From assembly GCF_900496995.4 (NCBI RefSeq), contig NC_044011.1, positions 10,696,041 to 10,760,040 of the forward strand: DNA of 64,000 nucleotides, written 5' to 3'. The position numbers and the translations under genes are program-made. How positions within the stretch are numbered: position 1 is the first letter of the stretch; each line of letters opens with the position of its first letter. The stretch comes from Aquila chrysaetos chrysaetos. Lineage: Eukaryota > Chordata > Aves > Accipitriformes > Accipitridae. Below the pieces are notes generated by a model that was not told where the DNA came from, did not search any database, and worked only from the letters and a program-made list of their open reading frames with translations. Below, piece after piece: positions 1-12,400 of this stretch.

Positions 1-259
1 TATTACAGCCAGAATTTAAGCCAGTAGTTGAATTATGTTTCCTTGTGCATGAATATATTCATGACTCTGATGTACATGTGAAATATAACTCTCCACTTGT
101 ATCACAGCATGTTTTTCTGGTAATAGGATATCTGGCAATAAGTAAAAAAGTAATAAATGTATTTATATCTACATAGTACAGATCCACGTCTTTTTGGCAA
201 GATATTCCTATGATTACTTTCAGTCTTATGCAGCATGACTATGGTACTTATTTTGGCAG

Positions 260-450
260 GGATTTGAGGGACAACTATTGTAGAAACCCAGACGGTGATA
301 ACAGCCCATGGTGTTTCACCACTGACCCCAGCGTGACATGGGAGTACTGCAATCTCAAGAGGTGTGATGATCATACACAAGAGCCCGCAACAAATGACCC
401 CCCTGCAACAACGGAACAAAATGTTGGCCTGACTACACCCACCACATCTG
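260..450 (+). CDS. Kringle 4 second half plus Thr/Pro-rich linker exon of the PLG-like gene
   Basis: The exon starts after TTTTGGCAG and ends before GTAACA. It encodes the C-terminal half of a kringle ([14 protein letters not shown], then WEYCNLKRC). The DGD triplet is the anionic pair of a lysine-binding site. About 26 residues follow, rich in Thr, Pro and Glu (ending TTPTTSG), longer than the same linker in PLG at 37917-38083. Identity to the PLG exon over the first 111 bases is about 81% by my count. The first half of this kringle must lie upstream of the window. Confidence 0.85.
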
Positions 451-3400
451 GTAACAGCTGGCTATAAGCATCACCTCCTGTAGAGTCTGTGGGTAAAGGA
501 AACAGTAATATATCAAAATTATTCTTGAGTAGAGCTGCAACATAAGTCACATCCCTCCTCCAGCTTTCATTTGCATACTGTTCAATTTTGCAGCAAGTAC
601 TCTTTAGTCAGTTCATATCCTGTAGCCTGTAACATTTTACAGTGAATTCTGCAGGATAACTTTTTAATTTAGGGGAACAAGAGGGAAATAGACAAAATTT
701 CTAGTGTTTCTGTAGCTGTGTGCTATTGAAATATGATCACAGTGAATGTTGTTCTTATAGGAATTTTGCTTGTGGTGTGCTTTATGTTTTCAGGAGGTTG
801 ACCTTAGCTTGTTGTATTGTTCATAGGCAATCATGTTTTGCAAAATGTATGTATCAAGAGAAATAAGTTTTTGCTCTATCCTGCTTCATTGCTTCCTTAA
901 TTAATAGTCCATGTTGATCAAAATTGTGTGACTTTTCTGAATGTATGGTAGAGCTTTCCACAGATTATTTACTTTGCAAAGGAAGGTGGCAGGGTTGGAT
1001 AAAAGGTTCCTAAATGGAGCCGTGTACTCTTACTCACATGCAGGAGAAGTACCTGAAACAATGTCCTTGGCAGCAAAAATTGCTCTTTCAGTCTAATGGG
1101 CTGCTAACTCTGAAATATGCTTCTCTCATGGAAGGTGCTTACTGATACCAACTCAGCAAGAATCCTGGAGTTGTTTCAGATATTTGCAATATGTTACAGA
1201 AAATGTTTAGCCTGAAGTTCCTTGAAATTTCTTCCAATTCATTTACTCTGGACATCCAGGAAGACATCCATCTTGACAAACTAAGTGATCACATCAGAGG
1301 GTACATTTTTGTTTGTCTTTCTGCTGTAGATACTAGAGAGTGTGCAGGTCCTAAAGGTACTTAATCTGGTTTGTTCTGCTTACCATCACCACATACAGAT
1401 TCAGCAGCTAACAATAATTTCCTTTTCCTCTTTTTGCACAGACTGCATTAACGGTAATGGTAAAGACTATCGTGGCACCATAGCAAAAACTGGAAGGGGC
1501 AGGACTTGTCAAGAGTGGAGTTCACAGAAACCTCATAGCCACAAATATTTCACTCCTGTGACTCATCCAAGAGCAGGCCTGGATAAAAATGTAAACAGCT
1601 GCTAATGCCATTGGTGTCATTGAACATTGTCTTCTTCCTCCACAACGCCTCAGTAAACATTTCATGTTCAGTCTTTATAGACCAGGTTAAGCATATCTGG
1701 AAGTAATCTCGTTGATAGCCCAGACCTATAATAGTGCTGAAGAGGGAAGAATGCATTTTATATTACCTAGGATGTTGGTACTTCACACACAGAGGTACAC
1801 CATGGGGTTGACGCTGGCAGGCAAGCAGCACAAAAGAAATCAGCACTTCCCTGAGTTCTGCAAACCCCAAAGCGATGCCTGTTGCTGTTTGTCACAAACT
1901 AAGCAGGCTTCTGGCAAATTTTCGGAGCTGACCTAACTTGCTGTCATTGACTTTAGGGTAAGAAGGATTAGGCCAACAAGAAATGTTTTAGTGCTAAGCA
2001 CTTAGTCATCCTATGTCAAACTTCTCATGAAGCCTTAAAAAGCACTAGAGCTAGGGAGACTCTTGGTGGATGAAGAAAATGACAGCAATTTTATCATATT
2101 TTTCTAATTTCACCTAATGGTTTTGAGATGCAAGAAAGAAAGACTTTTGTGATCAGAGGAAATAGAAAGCATTTAATGTCCAGTGGAAAAGTAGTTGGGG
2201 GAAATTATTCAAAGTTTTAGTTAACACTTTTTTACTTACAGACTTTGTTATTCTGTGGCTAACATTTGGAGTCTTCATTCTCTGTTTTTGTAATTATTAC
2301 AGTATTGCAGGAATCCTGATGGAGATGTAAATGGTGTTTGGTGCTTCACAACAGACCCAGAAAAAAAATGGGAGTACTGCGAAATCCCACGCTGCTGTAA
2401 TTATCTTTGAAGACTCTTCTGTCCTCCCTTTCTACAACTTGTTATGATAGTTACAAAATGTTTTCAATCCAACCATAAAAACCACAGTAGGCAGTAGCTT
2501 TAGATTCGAATTTCGGTCTGTATGGAAGTTTGACACAATCAGGCACCTGTAACAGTCAGCCAAAGTTTAGATAACCTGGCGCTAAGAATAATCAGTAAGA
2601 TTTCATAGATAACAATCTGTGTGCTCTTTATTGTCAGTGAAGATAAGCACTCAGAGTTGCTAGCTGAATTTGACATATACAGTGGAGCTGTGAAGAGAGG
2701 TATTCCTTCCCTGGGCTCCTCAAACACAGGAGAGGATTTCCTTGACGTTCATGCTAGCCTTTCCATGCACTTTGTGGCAGGACTAATGCTTTGAGAACCT
2801 GCTGATCCACCTTTCCTGTTAGTTGGGAGCATCAGAGATTACATCCTTTGAAACCCTTTTCATTCTCTGCTGACTTAATTTTTATTCTGATCTGGATGTT
2901 AAAATAATCTGTCCCTAGATATTTTGCCTTTCTTTTGGGGTAGGGAGTAAATTTGGTCCTGGATATTTGACACAGTTTTCCTTAATTCTTTTTTTGTATT
3001 TTGGGATAGTAGGTACACTGAGCAGGTGTAGTGCTTGCTGAAAAATTCAGCAGCAAGAGATTTTACCTTTTGTGGTGCCCTGGCAGGGGACATCAATAAC
3101 AGCTGTAATGTACTGGGAGCACTGCTTGACACACCCGGCAGTCATCTCCTTTGCTTTGCTCTTCCCTTCCTTGCCTGCATTTTGACAGAATTTTTTTTTT
3201 TTAAATGTATCTGGCAGGGATATGGAAAGTCTATTTCTTCTTCATCTCATGTATTATTTTTACTACAGTAACATCCAGAGGCCAGGTCCCTGCTCTGTTG
3301 GACAGTGTATAAATACAAAATAGTGAAGAGTGGTCACTCCCTCAGGAGTATGTGATATTCTTCATGTTGGCCATCTAACGTATTCCTCTAAGCAGCAATA

Positions 3401-6400
3401 CGTTATGATTGCACACATTAATTTTGTCAACTAGACCTAAGAGCTGCACAGGCAAAAAGAATAAGGAATAGCATAAAAACAACAAATACCACAGCTGTAA
3501 AAACCTGCTCCCTGAAACTGCTGTGGTGGAGCTTTACTTTGAGATCTGATCTCTTTTCAAAACAGATTTTGAATACTAGATTTTTAAATTAAGGTGTAGA
3601 GAAACCTTACACTCTCCTCCCTTTGATTACTTTATTAATTTTCTCATACTGCAACTAACAAATTTAACATCCATAGCATCATATGCAGCTCTGAAAAGAG
3701 TTACTTGGGTCCTTACTGAGCACTCAAGCTCAATCCATTTTAAAAACTGTAGAGAGATTCGGATTAAGAAGAAAGTAGAGTGAACAGTGTGAGAGCAAAA
3801 TTGGAATATTTTATGACAAGGAGACACTGACTTAATTTTACTTATAATCTAGGGATTGGTTTGAACTCAACCAAGGTGTAGACTGTAATGTTTTAAAGAA
3901 TTTAGAAATTGTTATTATTGTCTGGGCAATAAACTTTTCCACTTTCTTTAGCTCTCTTTTCCCTTCAACTTCCCTACAGCTTTTCTCCTGGGGGTGGGGC
4001 TCATGCTTTTACTTATGTTATCTGACTACATCCAAATACTTGACATAGTTAATAATCTTTTTCCAGGTAAATTAATATTTTGTCACGTCAAATGTGATAT
4101 ATTAGCCCCAGGTTTAAATGCTCAAGGTAATGATAATATAATGGAGTCTAAAGGTTCTGTTTTTTTCTTTACCCTTAGTTTCTATTAACCAATGTAAGGA
4201 GTGAAAGCCTAAGGAAGATAAAAAAAAGTCTTATCCCTTTCTCTTTTTAATCTGATTGTACTGTGGATGGCATTACAGAACTGCTTAAAATTCTCCATTG
4301 TAGCTTTTTTTATTCTGTAGCTTCTTCTGAGCATGACTGTGGAAAAGTCCTAATGAGGAGTGAGCGAGCCTGTGAGCAATATAGCATGTGCAGCGCATCT
4401 CCAGGGTCTTGGCCTTGGCACGTCAGTCTCAGGATGAGGTACTGGTATTCCAGACTGTATCACCTTCCGTGAGCACCAGGGTTTCACAGGGAACGGGCGT
4501 TAGAAAGAGACTGACAGGAAACAATGCATATGCTTCTGGAGACTGGCCTTGGTTTCTATCTAAAATGCTTTCACATGTAAAATAAACTTTTTTTTTTTTT
4601 TTTTAAATCATAATGTCCACAGATAGCTACTTATTGGGTCATTAATCCCAAACTCCCCACTTTCTCCTGAATTTCTAGTGGGCAAACTTGAACTGCAGAC
4701 ATTAAGTACACCTTTATTTACTGAAATGGGGAAGGAATAATTCCCACTGAGGATAGTGACAGTTAATTGCATTCTGCAGTGGGGGATTTAAGCCCAGGAA
4801 TATACCTACCAAGCTGCAATGTGTACGAATGGATTGTGGTCATCCCTTTTCACTCAGCATCCAATCTGGTTCAAAAGTAAATTGATGCTGTGACCACCCT
4901 AGCTGTGTTAGAAGCCATAGGAAGACCATCATCTCTCAGTATAAAAAAAACAATTATGCATAGCATTTCCCCAGTCACAGTGAGAGTGGCTAAACAGAAG
5001 ATGAAAAGGTGCTTACAGAAAGGCTAATGAAACTTTCTATAGAACTGTTGACAGTCACCATAATAAATATTATCCCAAGAAAAGTTAAAAGTCCATAGTA
5101 AGGTTTATTTAAAGAACCAGTCCAAAGCAACCCCACAAATCAGAAGGATGTATCCTTTTATTAATTGCTAATCAGGACAAACCCATTACATCACAAGTGA
5201 AATTGTTAGGAAATTTAATTATTTTTATTAAATTCCTGAAAGCAAGAGTGCCCTGTTGCAAAAATTTCACCTCAGTGTTAAATTTCTTTTCATGTCTCTC
5301 ATGTTCTGGAGCAAATAAAGCTTGTCCTTTGAAAATCTGCATTTGATTTCTCTTGCTATTGGCAAAAGACAAACTGTGACTGGTAAAAGGTTTGAATAAG
5401 GGGCATATTGCTCGTTTGCTAATATTTCCCATTGTGCACAGCATAGATGGTGGAGAATTGACTATGCAGTCTTAAGTGAATGTGATTGTCTTCTCTCTTC
5501 TAGTACCAACATGCACCATTGTGCTGGCACTCTGATACATCCACAGTGGGTCCTTACTGCAGCTCAGTGCTTGCAAGAGTGAGTATCCGCTAGAACAAGT
5601 GACAGGCATTTCCTAAATCTGTGAGAAAATCAACAGAGGAGCAAGATGTACCTAATAAGGCACTTTCTTTACCTCTTATTTCCTGTCTTCCTTGCCAGCA
5701 AGCTGATTTTTATCTTCTGCTCCTGTCTCAGTCAAACAGCAGCAGAGCACAACAGAGGTTACTTCTATCATCTGCCTTGTCTCCTACCCCAAAGCACGAC
5801 AAAAATGAGTGCTAATGATGTGCTGGTGCTAATTGCACTTGGAAAAACTGTGGCTAGCAGCTGACCCTTAGGGCTTTAAAAGTTGTGAACACTGCAAGAA
5901 GATGCCACATTATTTACAGCCCATGGGATTTTTCACCATCATAAAAATCAAACTTTTAAAAAAGCCACAATTTCCTTCTCCCTGAGAATAAATGAAGGTG
6001 TCTATGGTCAGAAGCAGCAGCCTGACCATCTTGTTAACTGCCGTTCTCCAGGGAAATCACTGAATTTTGTAAGAGTGATATTCCTGATTACAGGTATGGA
6101 TCTATAACCTTGCCACTGTCATTTCTTCCAGGTCAACAGAGCCTTCTTCCTACAGGGTGTTTCTTGGGATACAGAATCTCAATGCAGCAGAGTCATCCCT
6201 GCAAATCCAAAGTGTTCAAAAAGTATTAAAGGAACCAAGTGGAGCAGACATTGCTTTGCTGAAGTTGAACAGGTACCATCTCAGTCCAAGTCGTCCACCC
6301 TTAACACCTTTATTCTGAAGGCAGAAGTTGGCTTAGCCTGGAGTTGGCTCTCGGGGGTGATTGTGGGTGATATGAGAGAGTGAGAGTCCCTCTGGGTATT

Positions 6401-9400
6401 AGTATAGGCATCTATTCAAGGGTGAACTCTGAGCATCTCTCCTGCTGAATGACCCCATTGGCAGAACCCTTGTGAGCTTCTTACACAGCTTAGGGAAGGC
6501 AAGGACCAGTTAGGATGGGAGGGATGGTCATGGGGAATTCCCATTCACCACCTGCCAAGAAGCAGCTCCACTGAAGCAGGGAGAGTGGAGGCAAACTAAA
6601 GGGGAGTTGTGTCTGGATGATCTTCTGCTTGGAGGCTTTTCCTGCTCAGCTCTGAGGCCTGTGAGCAAGGAGCAAGCAGAAGGGTCCAGTTTCCCTGGCA
6701 GTGCTTCAGGCCAGGCCACATGCATGTTTCATGGCCTGGCATGGCTTCAGGCTAGCAGCTCAGTAAAACCAGATCCTGCTTGTGTTATAGTGAAAAATCA
6801 TGTGCGTAACTGTAATTGCCTGAAGCTCTCTTTAGTGTCTTGCTTAGATGTCTGAGCAGTCTGCTCTGAAATGTGTGCAGTTATTTCAACGTTATTTGTT
6901 CCCTTTTGGAATGCTCCTGAAACTTTTCTACTTACTCATTGGTTTCCCTCTTGTTCTTATGTTCACCACACATGGATTAAAGATCATGAAAAGCTCATGT
7001 TTGACCTGAGAGGAAACTTCTTTTTAAAAAGTCACGATACAGCTTTAATGAACTTAGAACAGTTTCACTTAAATGTCAAATCAGGTTCTCTGGTGCTTGA
7101 TTAATCAAAATCCCACTGACTTCAGGTGAGTAGAAGGAACTCATGCTCCACCAGTTTTACTCTTGCTAGTGCTGGGAACTATGTCATTCGGTTCCTCTTT
7201 CACTGGGTGCCCTATGCACATTTGCACTGTAGATACATGCATTCTATAGCACTGTAGGCAGTTTTGCATCAGCAGCACTCACCATCTGAACACAGTCTGC
7301 ATGTGAGGTGCCATAAATAGCAGGTATGGACATCATAACCCTCAGTTTCTGGCTTAGATCAACTTTGCTTGTTTTCAGCTTCATTAAATTCCTTCTTTAC
7401 GTTTCTCTTCAGCTTGCTTTGTGGACCTTATTATTTCCAAATCTTCACTATTCATAAAACAGATCACCCAAGAAAATATGATGTGAGAAGACTGGTTGCT
7501 ACTCCTATACCTGCATTTTGTGGCAATAGACAAGACTTGTCAGAGAACTGATGCAGGTCTGTGAAGATCTTGACAAAAATCACCCCAAAGGAGGGCTGAT
7601 CTATTGAGGAGGACCACTGGTTTCAATAGAAGTCTAGTCCAAGGTGACTTATGTGCCATGCTCCTGAGAAGATGTGTGCTGTTTGGGACTTTATACTTCC
7701 CTTTCAATGTCATGTCCTCCATATTCTGGCATGTCTTCTGAAGTCTTCTTCCCTGTTCTCCTGTTCATTTTCCTACCCAGACATCAGAGGCCTCTGAGAA
7801 GGTGCCAGTGTCCACCCTGTGTTCATTGCAATCCCATTAGAAGGCCATTTTCTTGTGTGCCAATAGGTTTTTTAGGTGCTGTCTCATCTTAGGATGGATG
7901 TAGAATTTCCTTGGTGCAGAATAGGAGCATAGGTAGAAACAAAGTTAGCTTCTTGATGTTGGGGAAGCAGAAGCTGCAATGCTCTTTTGCTGTAGTTCAA
8001 AAATATTTGCCTGGTTACTGTCACACCAGCAGGCCAAACAGGAGCCAGAGTTTCTGTGAGGGCCATACTACCAGTAGAATTAGACCTGAGGTGCTAAATA
8101 CAACCTTGAAGATAAAGGTACTAGAGGAACAGCACTAGAAACGTAGAGAAACCTGGACATCAAGAAACCCGGATACCAAGAAACCCCCCCACCAATCCAA
8201 GCTTTCTCACTTTAATCTCCTCTTGTCTTTCAATTTTCATTTGATAAAAATGGACTTTATTGAGAAGTGAACAAACTAGTTTTGGAAGCTGCAGAACTGA
8301 TTTCCGTTCTTATAGGGGAAAGAACTCATGCAGGATATAATTTCATGGAACCATGTGAGAGTGGAGGTTTGAGATCACCATCTTGGACTTCAGAGGGCTG
8401 GAGGATAGAGTTCAAAATTATGATGATGGCATTGGCACAACTAGCTTCAGCACAGGAGCTGGTTAGCATCTCCTACCCTCCCGAACTGCTGTGTTCATGT
8501 TTCATTCAAATTTTTGTGCTGGAGAAATCTTTATTTTAAGATGGGTCAGAGTCAATTCCCTTTGGTCTCTCATTCTCTTGAAATGTCTTGAGACTCACAG
8601 CCCTGGCACAGCCTGATTAGGAACAGGGGAATTTGTTAGTTCCCTTTAACTGGACATTGAAGATCTAACTAGCTATCACATCACATACTTTGAAAATCAT
8701 TCTGGGCCTGAAAAGAGATTATGAAGGTTCATTTTAGCCTGACTGAACATCTGGAGTTCATTCAGGTCCTTTTACTCTCTTTCACAATCAGAACTAACCT
8801 TCACAGGGTAGGTTCCTGACAGTGGTAGATCTCATTTAACAGCTTGTTCAGACATACTTTCACTGTACCAAAACTGTTTGCACTTGACTGACGATACACC
8901 TTCCAGAAGCCACGCCATCTTTTCACATCTACATCCGAAAGTCAATAAGGGATCAGGCAGTCCAAAGCAAAGACCTCCCTATGCAATGTTTTCATCTCTA
9001 GGGCCCTATCTGCTCCGTATCGAGCTTTATTCCAGTGCTGAAGCCTCCAGGCACAATGTTGTAATGAGGAAGAGTTTTATTTCGGTATTTACTTTATTGA
9101 GGTGCTAGACTTAGTAATGTGCGAGATACTGCATGGTGTCACCCACAGCTATATCACCCACGTAACCAGAGGAGAAAGGAATTTTCTGCAACTTCAGCTG
9201 TGTCTCCTTATTTACTCATTCATCCATCCATCCATCCTTCCCTCCTCCTGTGAAGTCCCTGAAAAAGTCCATGACCTCTGAGGCAGGGACGATCTGAGAT
9301 AAGTCAGGCTCACACCACCTGCAAGGGTTGCTCGGGGCTGGGCTTGGGCTTGCACATGTTCCTGTGCACACTGCACACCAGAGATCAGCACTCTAGCACT

Positions 9401-12400
9401 ATGCTGCAAATACAGTCACACTGTGACTGTGCCCACAAACATCCCAGAGAATTTCAGTTGCTGTAAGGAACCTCTTTTTTCACTAAATGACTAGGCACCG
9501 TCTTACAACCATTTATACAGTTTTAAGGCACCATCAGCTACTCCACCCTTCCCCACGCCGTTTCCATGCAGAGCCTTCTGAGTATGAAGACTGAACAAGC
9601 TGATGGTAATTTTTCTAAGGATCTTTTAATTATTCTGTTTGTTTTCCAGTCCTGTAACAATTACTGACCGTGTAAAACCAGTTTGTTTGCCTGAAACCAG
9701 TCTGATGGTAGAAAGAAACGCAGTATGTTTTCTAACTGCCTGGGGAAAAACAAGAGGTAAAGCGTATTCGGTGCAGTTGAAAACTTAGGAACGCTTTCAA
9801 ATCTTATCCCAAAATATGTGCACTCATGGGACCTGAAAAACACATTTTACTTAAGATTTAACTAGGTCAGAGGTCACCAAGCAACATTATTATTTTTATT
9901 TCTTTCTCTCAGAGCTTCATTTTTCCCCCTCATTGCTCACATAAACTGAATTCATTAAATAAGAGAAAAGAGAGAGGAGAATTAGACTTAAGAGTTTACC
10001 ACCTTTTATCTCTGTTTATTTTGGTCTTTCTTCAGCATAGGCATACACTGTATTTGCACAAATAAGGACAATACTCAAATAATGCCCTTGCCTTTAATTT
10101 TGATCTTCAGATATACATTTTTTAACATCTGAATGAAGCTTGCACTTGCCTTCCTATAGTCTAAACATTACTGTCTGCATAGACTTCTGTGGGGACCTAC
10201 ATTCACTCTAGACAGCTAAGATATATGGGCAAGCACCAGCCTTAAGCCCTTGTATCTGAGATAAGATGACACCCCGGGAACTGTGAAGCCTCTGAGTCAG
10301 AGCTTGCTCAGACCCAGCCACCTTTGGGGCATGGGCAAAATGAGTTCAAGCTGAAAGTTTTTAATGCCAGTAAAACCCTTACCTGAATTTTGTTCACAGT
10401 CTAGCATTAAAAACTGACCGTGTGGTCTCTTGCTGCCCAGGTCTCACTCCACCTATGCTGAGGGTTGAGAATACCCAGCCCTCTTTGACCCACTTTTGCT
10501 GCAGCGGGAGGCGATTCCTTGTCCCTGCGGCTTCCCGCAGTGATGCTGGTATCTGCCCTCATTCAGTCCCAGCTCCCACATACACATTTTTGGCCTTGCT
10601 GAGCTACACGCAAAGGACGCCCTTCCCACCCCATTTGCCAGACAGCACCTTATTAATACTTTACCTGTAAAATGAAGCCAATGGATTCTTCTTTGTGTGC
10701 ACATCCACAGAATTTAGGGGAAAAAAAAAAAAAGACTAGAACATGTCCTTGTCTCTGAGTTTCACCATAAAAATCCTCCACATAGACTGCAGTACCTTTT
10801 TCCCCTTCTTGTGTCATTTAGATACAAACCTGATGCTATGAAAATAATGCTTAAGAATAATCACTCTACTATTAGTGTAACTCATCAGCATTATCAAGAA
10901 ACACTTTTCTCCAGCATAGACAGTATTTACTGGGTTTCCTCGCACCTTTTTTCCCTTTCTTACCTTGCATTTTTTTCTTTATTGTTCAGCTTGCCACACG
11001 GTGGCAGCTGCTTCCTATGTGCTAGTGATCACAGCCACAAAAAATGGTACAGGCTAGATTTCTTCTGGCAGTGCATTAGGATGGAAAACTCAACAGACCA
11101 TTGTTGCATTTAGGCAGTGGGAAAGAGGGTCCTGCCATGTCATGCAACTAGTTCATGAAATCAGCAGGGGAGGGAGAGCAAAGCCAGAGCCCCACATCTA
11201 AATAAAATGTGTTTGGGGAAAATTCAGCCTTGGCTTCAGAAAAATCCTCCTTGAAAGAGTTCAAATTAATGTAAAGTAAATCCAGGCTAACATTTTCCCT
11301 CCTGAAACAAGCCATTGCTACTGCGCTGTGATAAAAGCCTACAAACCGACACAACATCTCAGAATACTAGGCATCTGGTTTTATTTATTTAGTAACACTT
11401 TGCAAGAAGAATAACCTCTGCTTGTTGAGGGTAGGTATGTTCCAAGCACAAAAAAGTTGAAAGATTTAATAAGGTCCTTCAAGGAGCTCAGGGACTATAG
11501 TAGAGCTGGGGACGGATCCCAGTCCTTTCATTCCTGAGGCTTCACTGGATCACAATGCCCAGGCTACCATTTATAACTGTTATATTTTCTTGGTTGTTCA
11601 TGAAGGTACCGACATGGACAACAGATTAAAAGATGTTGAATTCCCTGTGCTTGAAAATAGAATATGTAATCGCCCTGAATATCTGAATGGAAGTGTCAAA
11701 AATCATGAATTTTGTGGTGGATTTACTTTTGGAAGCATAGATAACTGCGAGGTAAGAATAATTTCGCTTTGAGTGTAAGCAGGTCAAATGACAATTTGTA
11801 CTTTCAAGGCTCATAAATAGCTTCAGCGACTCAAGGCTTCTGCATGAAGCATAAGAACTGAGGCATACGTACCATTTTTTCTTCACTCACACAGTCAACC
11901 AGAATAGCAGGGAAATTGTGTAGGGTAATTTCGCCTTCTTTTCAGAACTGCGTGCTGACATATCTTACTCATAGTAGCCTAGGGTTGTGAATACCCCACC
12001 TCACCTGAAATAAAGCCTGTAATACGCTACCTAGACTTTCCTTTGATCCTAGAGACAGAGGGGAAACTAGTGACTGCTTCTGGTGCAGCCTGGAGTTGTA
12101 CCACATCTTTATTTAATCCCTTGATTAAATAAAGCTGGAAGTGCTTCCAGTTTTCTAATTTTCACAAGTATAAGAAAAGACTTTTAAAATGTAGTTGTCT
12201 TAATGGAGGCTATCATGTTGGGAGCTTTTCAATAAAAAGCTGGTAGCTATTTGGTGACAGAGTCAGATAGCAAATACTGGTCTGTTTGAGCAGGTGTTCA
12301 AGACTGCTGGTGCAAATGATATCTCTGATAGTGTGGACAGTGCATTCATTGAGAGGCTCACAAATCATTGGACACAGGTATTCATGCCTGGATTTTAAGG

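Noticed and set aside
102-419. Minus-strand open frame of 105 codons across the kringle 4 exon
   Set aside because: It is the antisense shadow of the kringle exon; the same shadow occurs over the matching PLG exon at 37711-38037.
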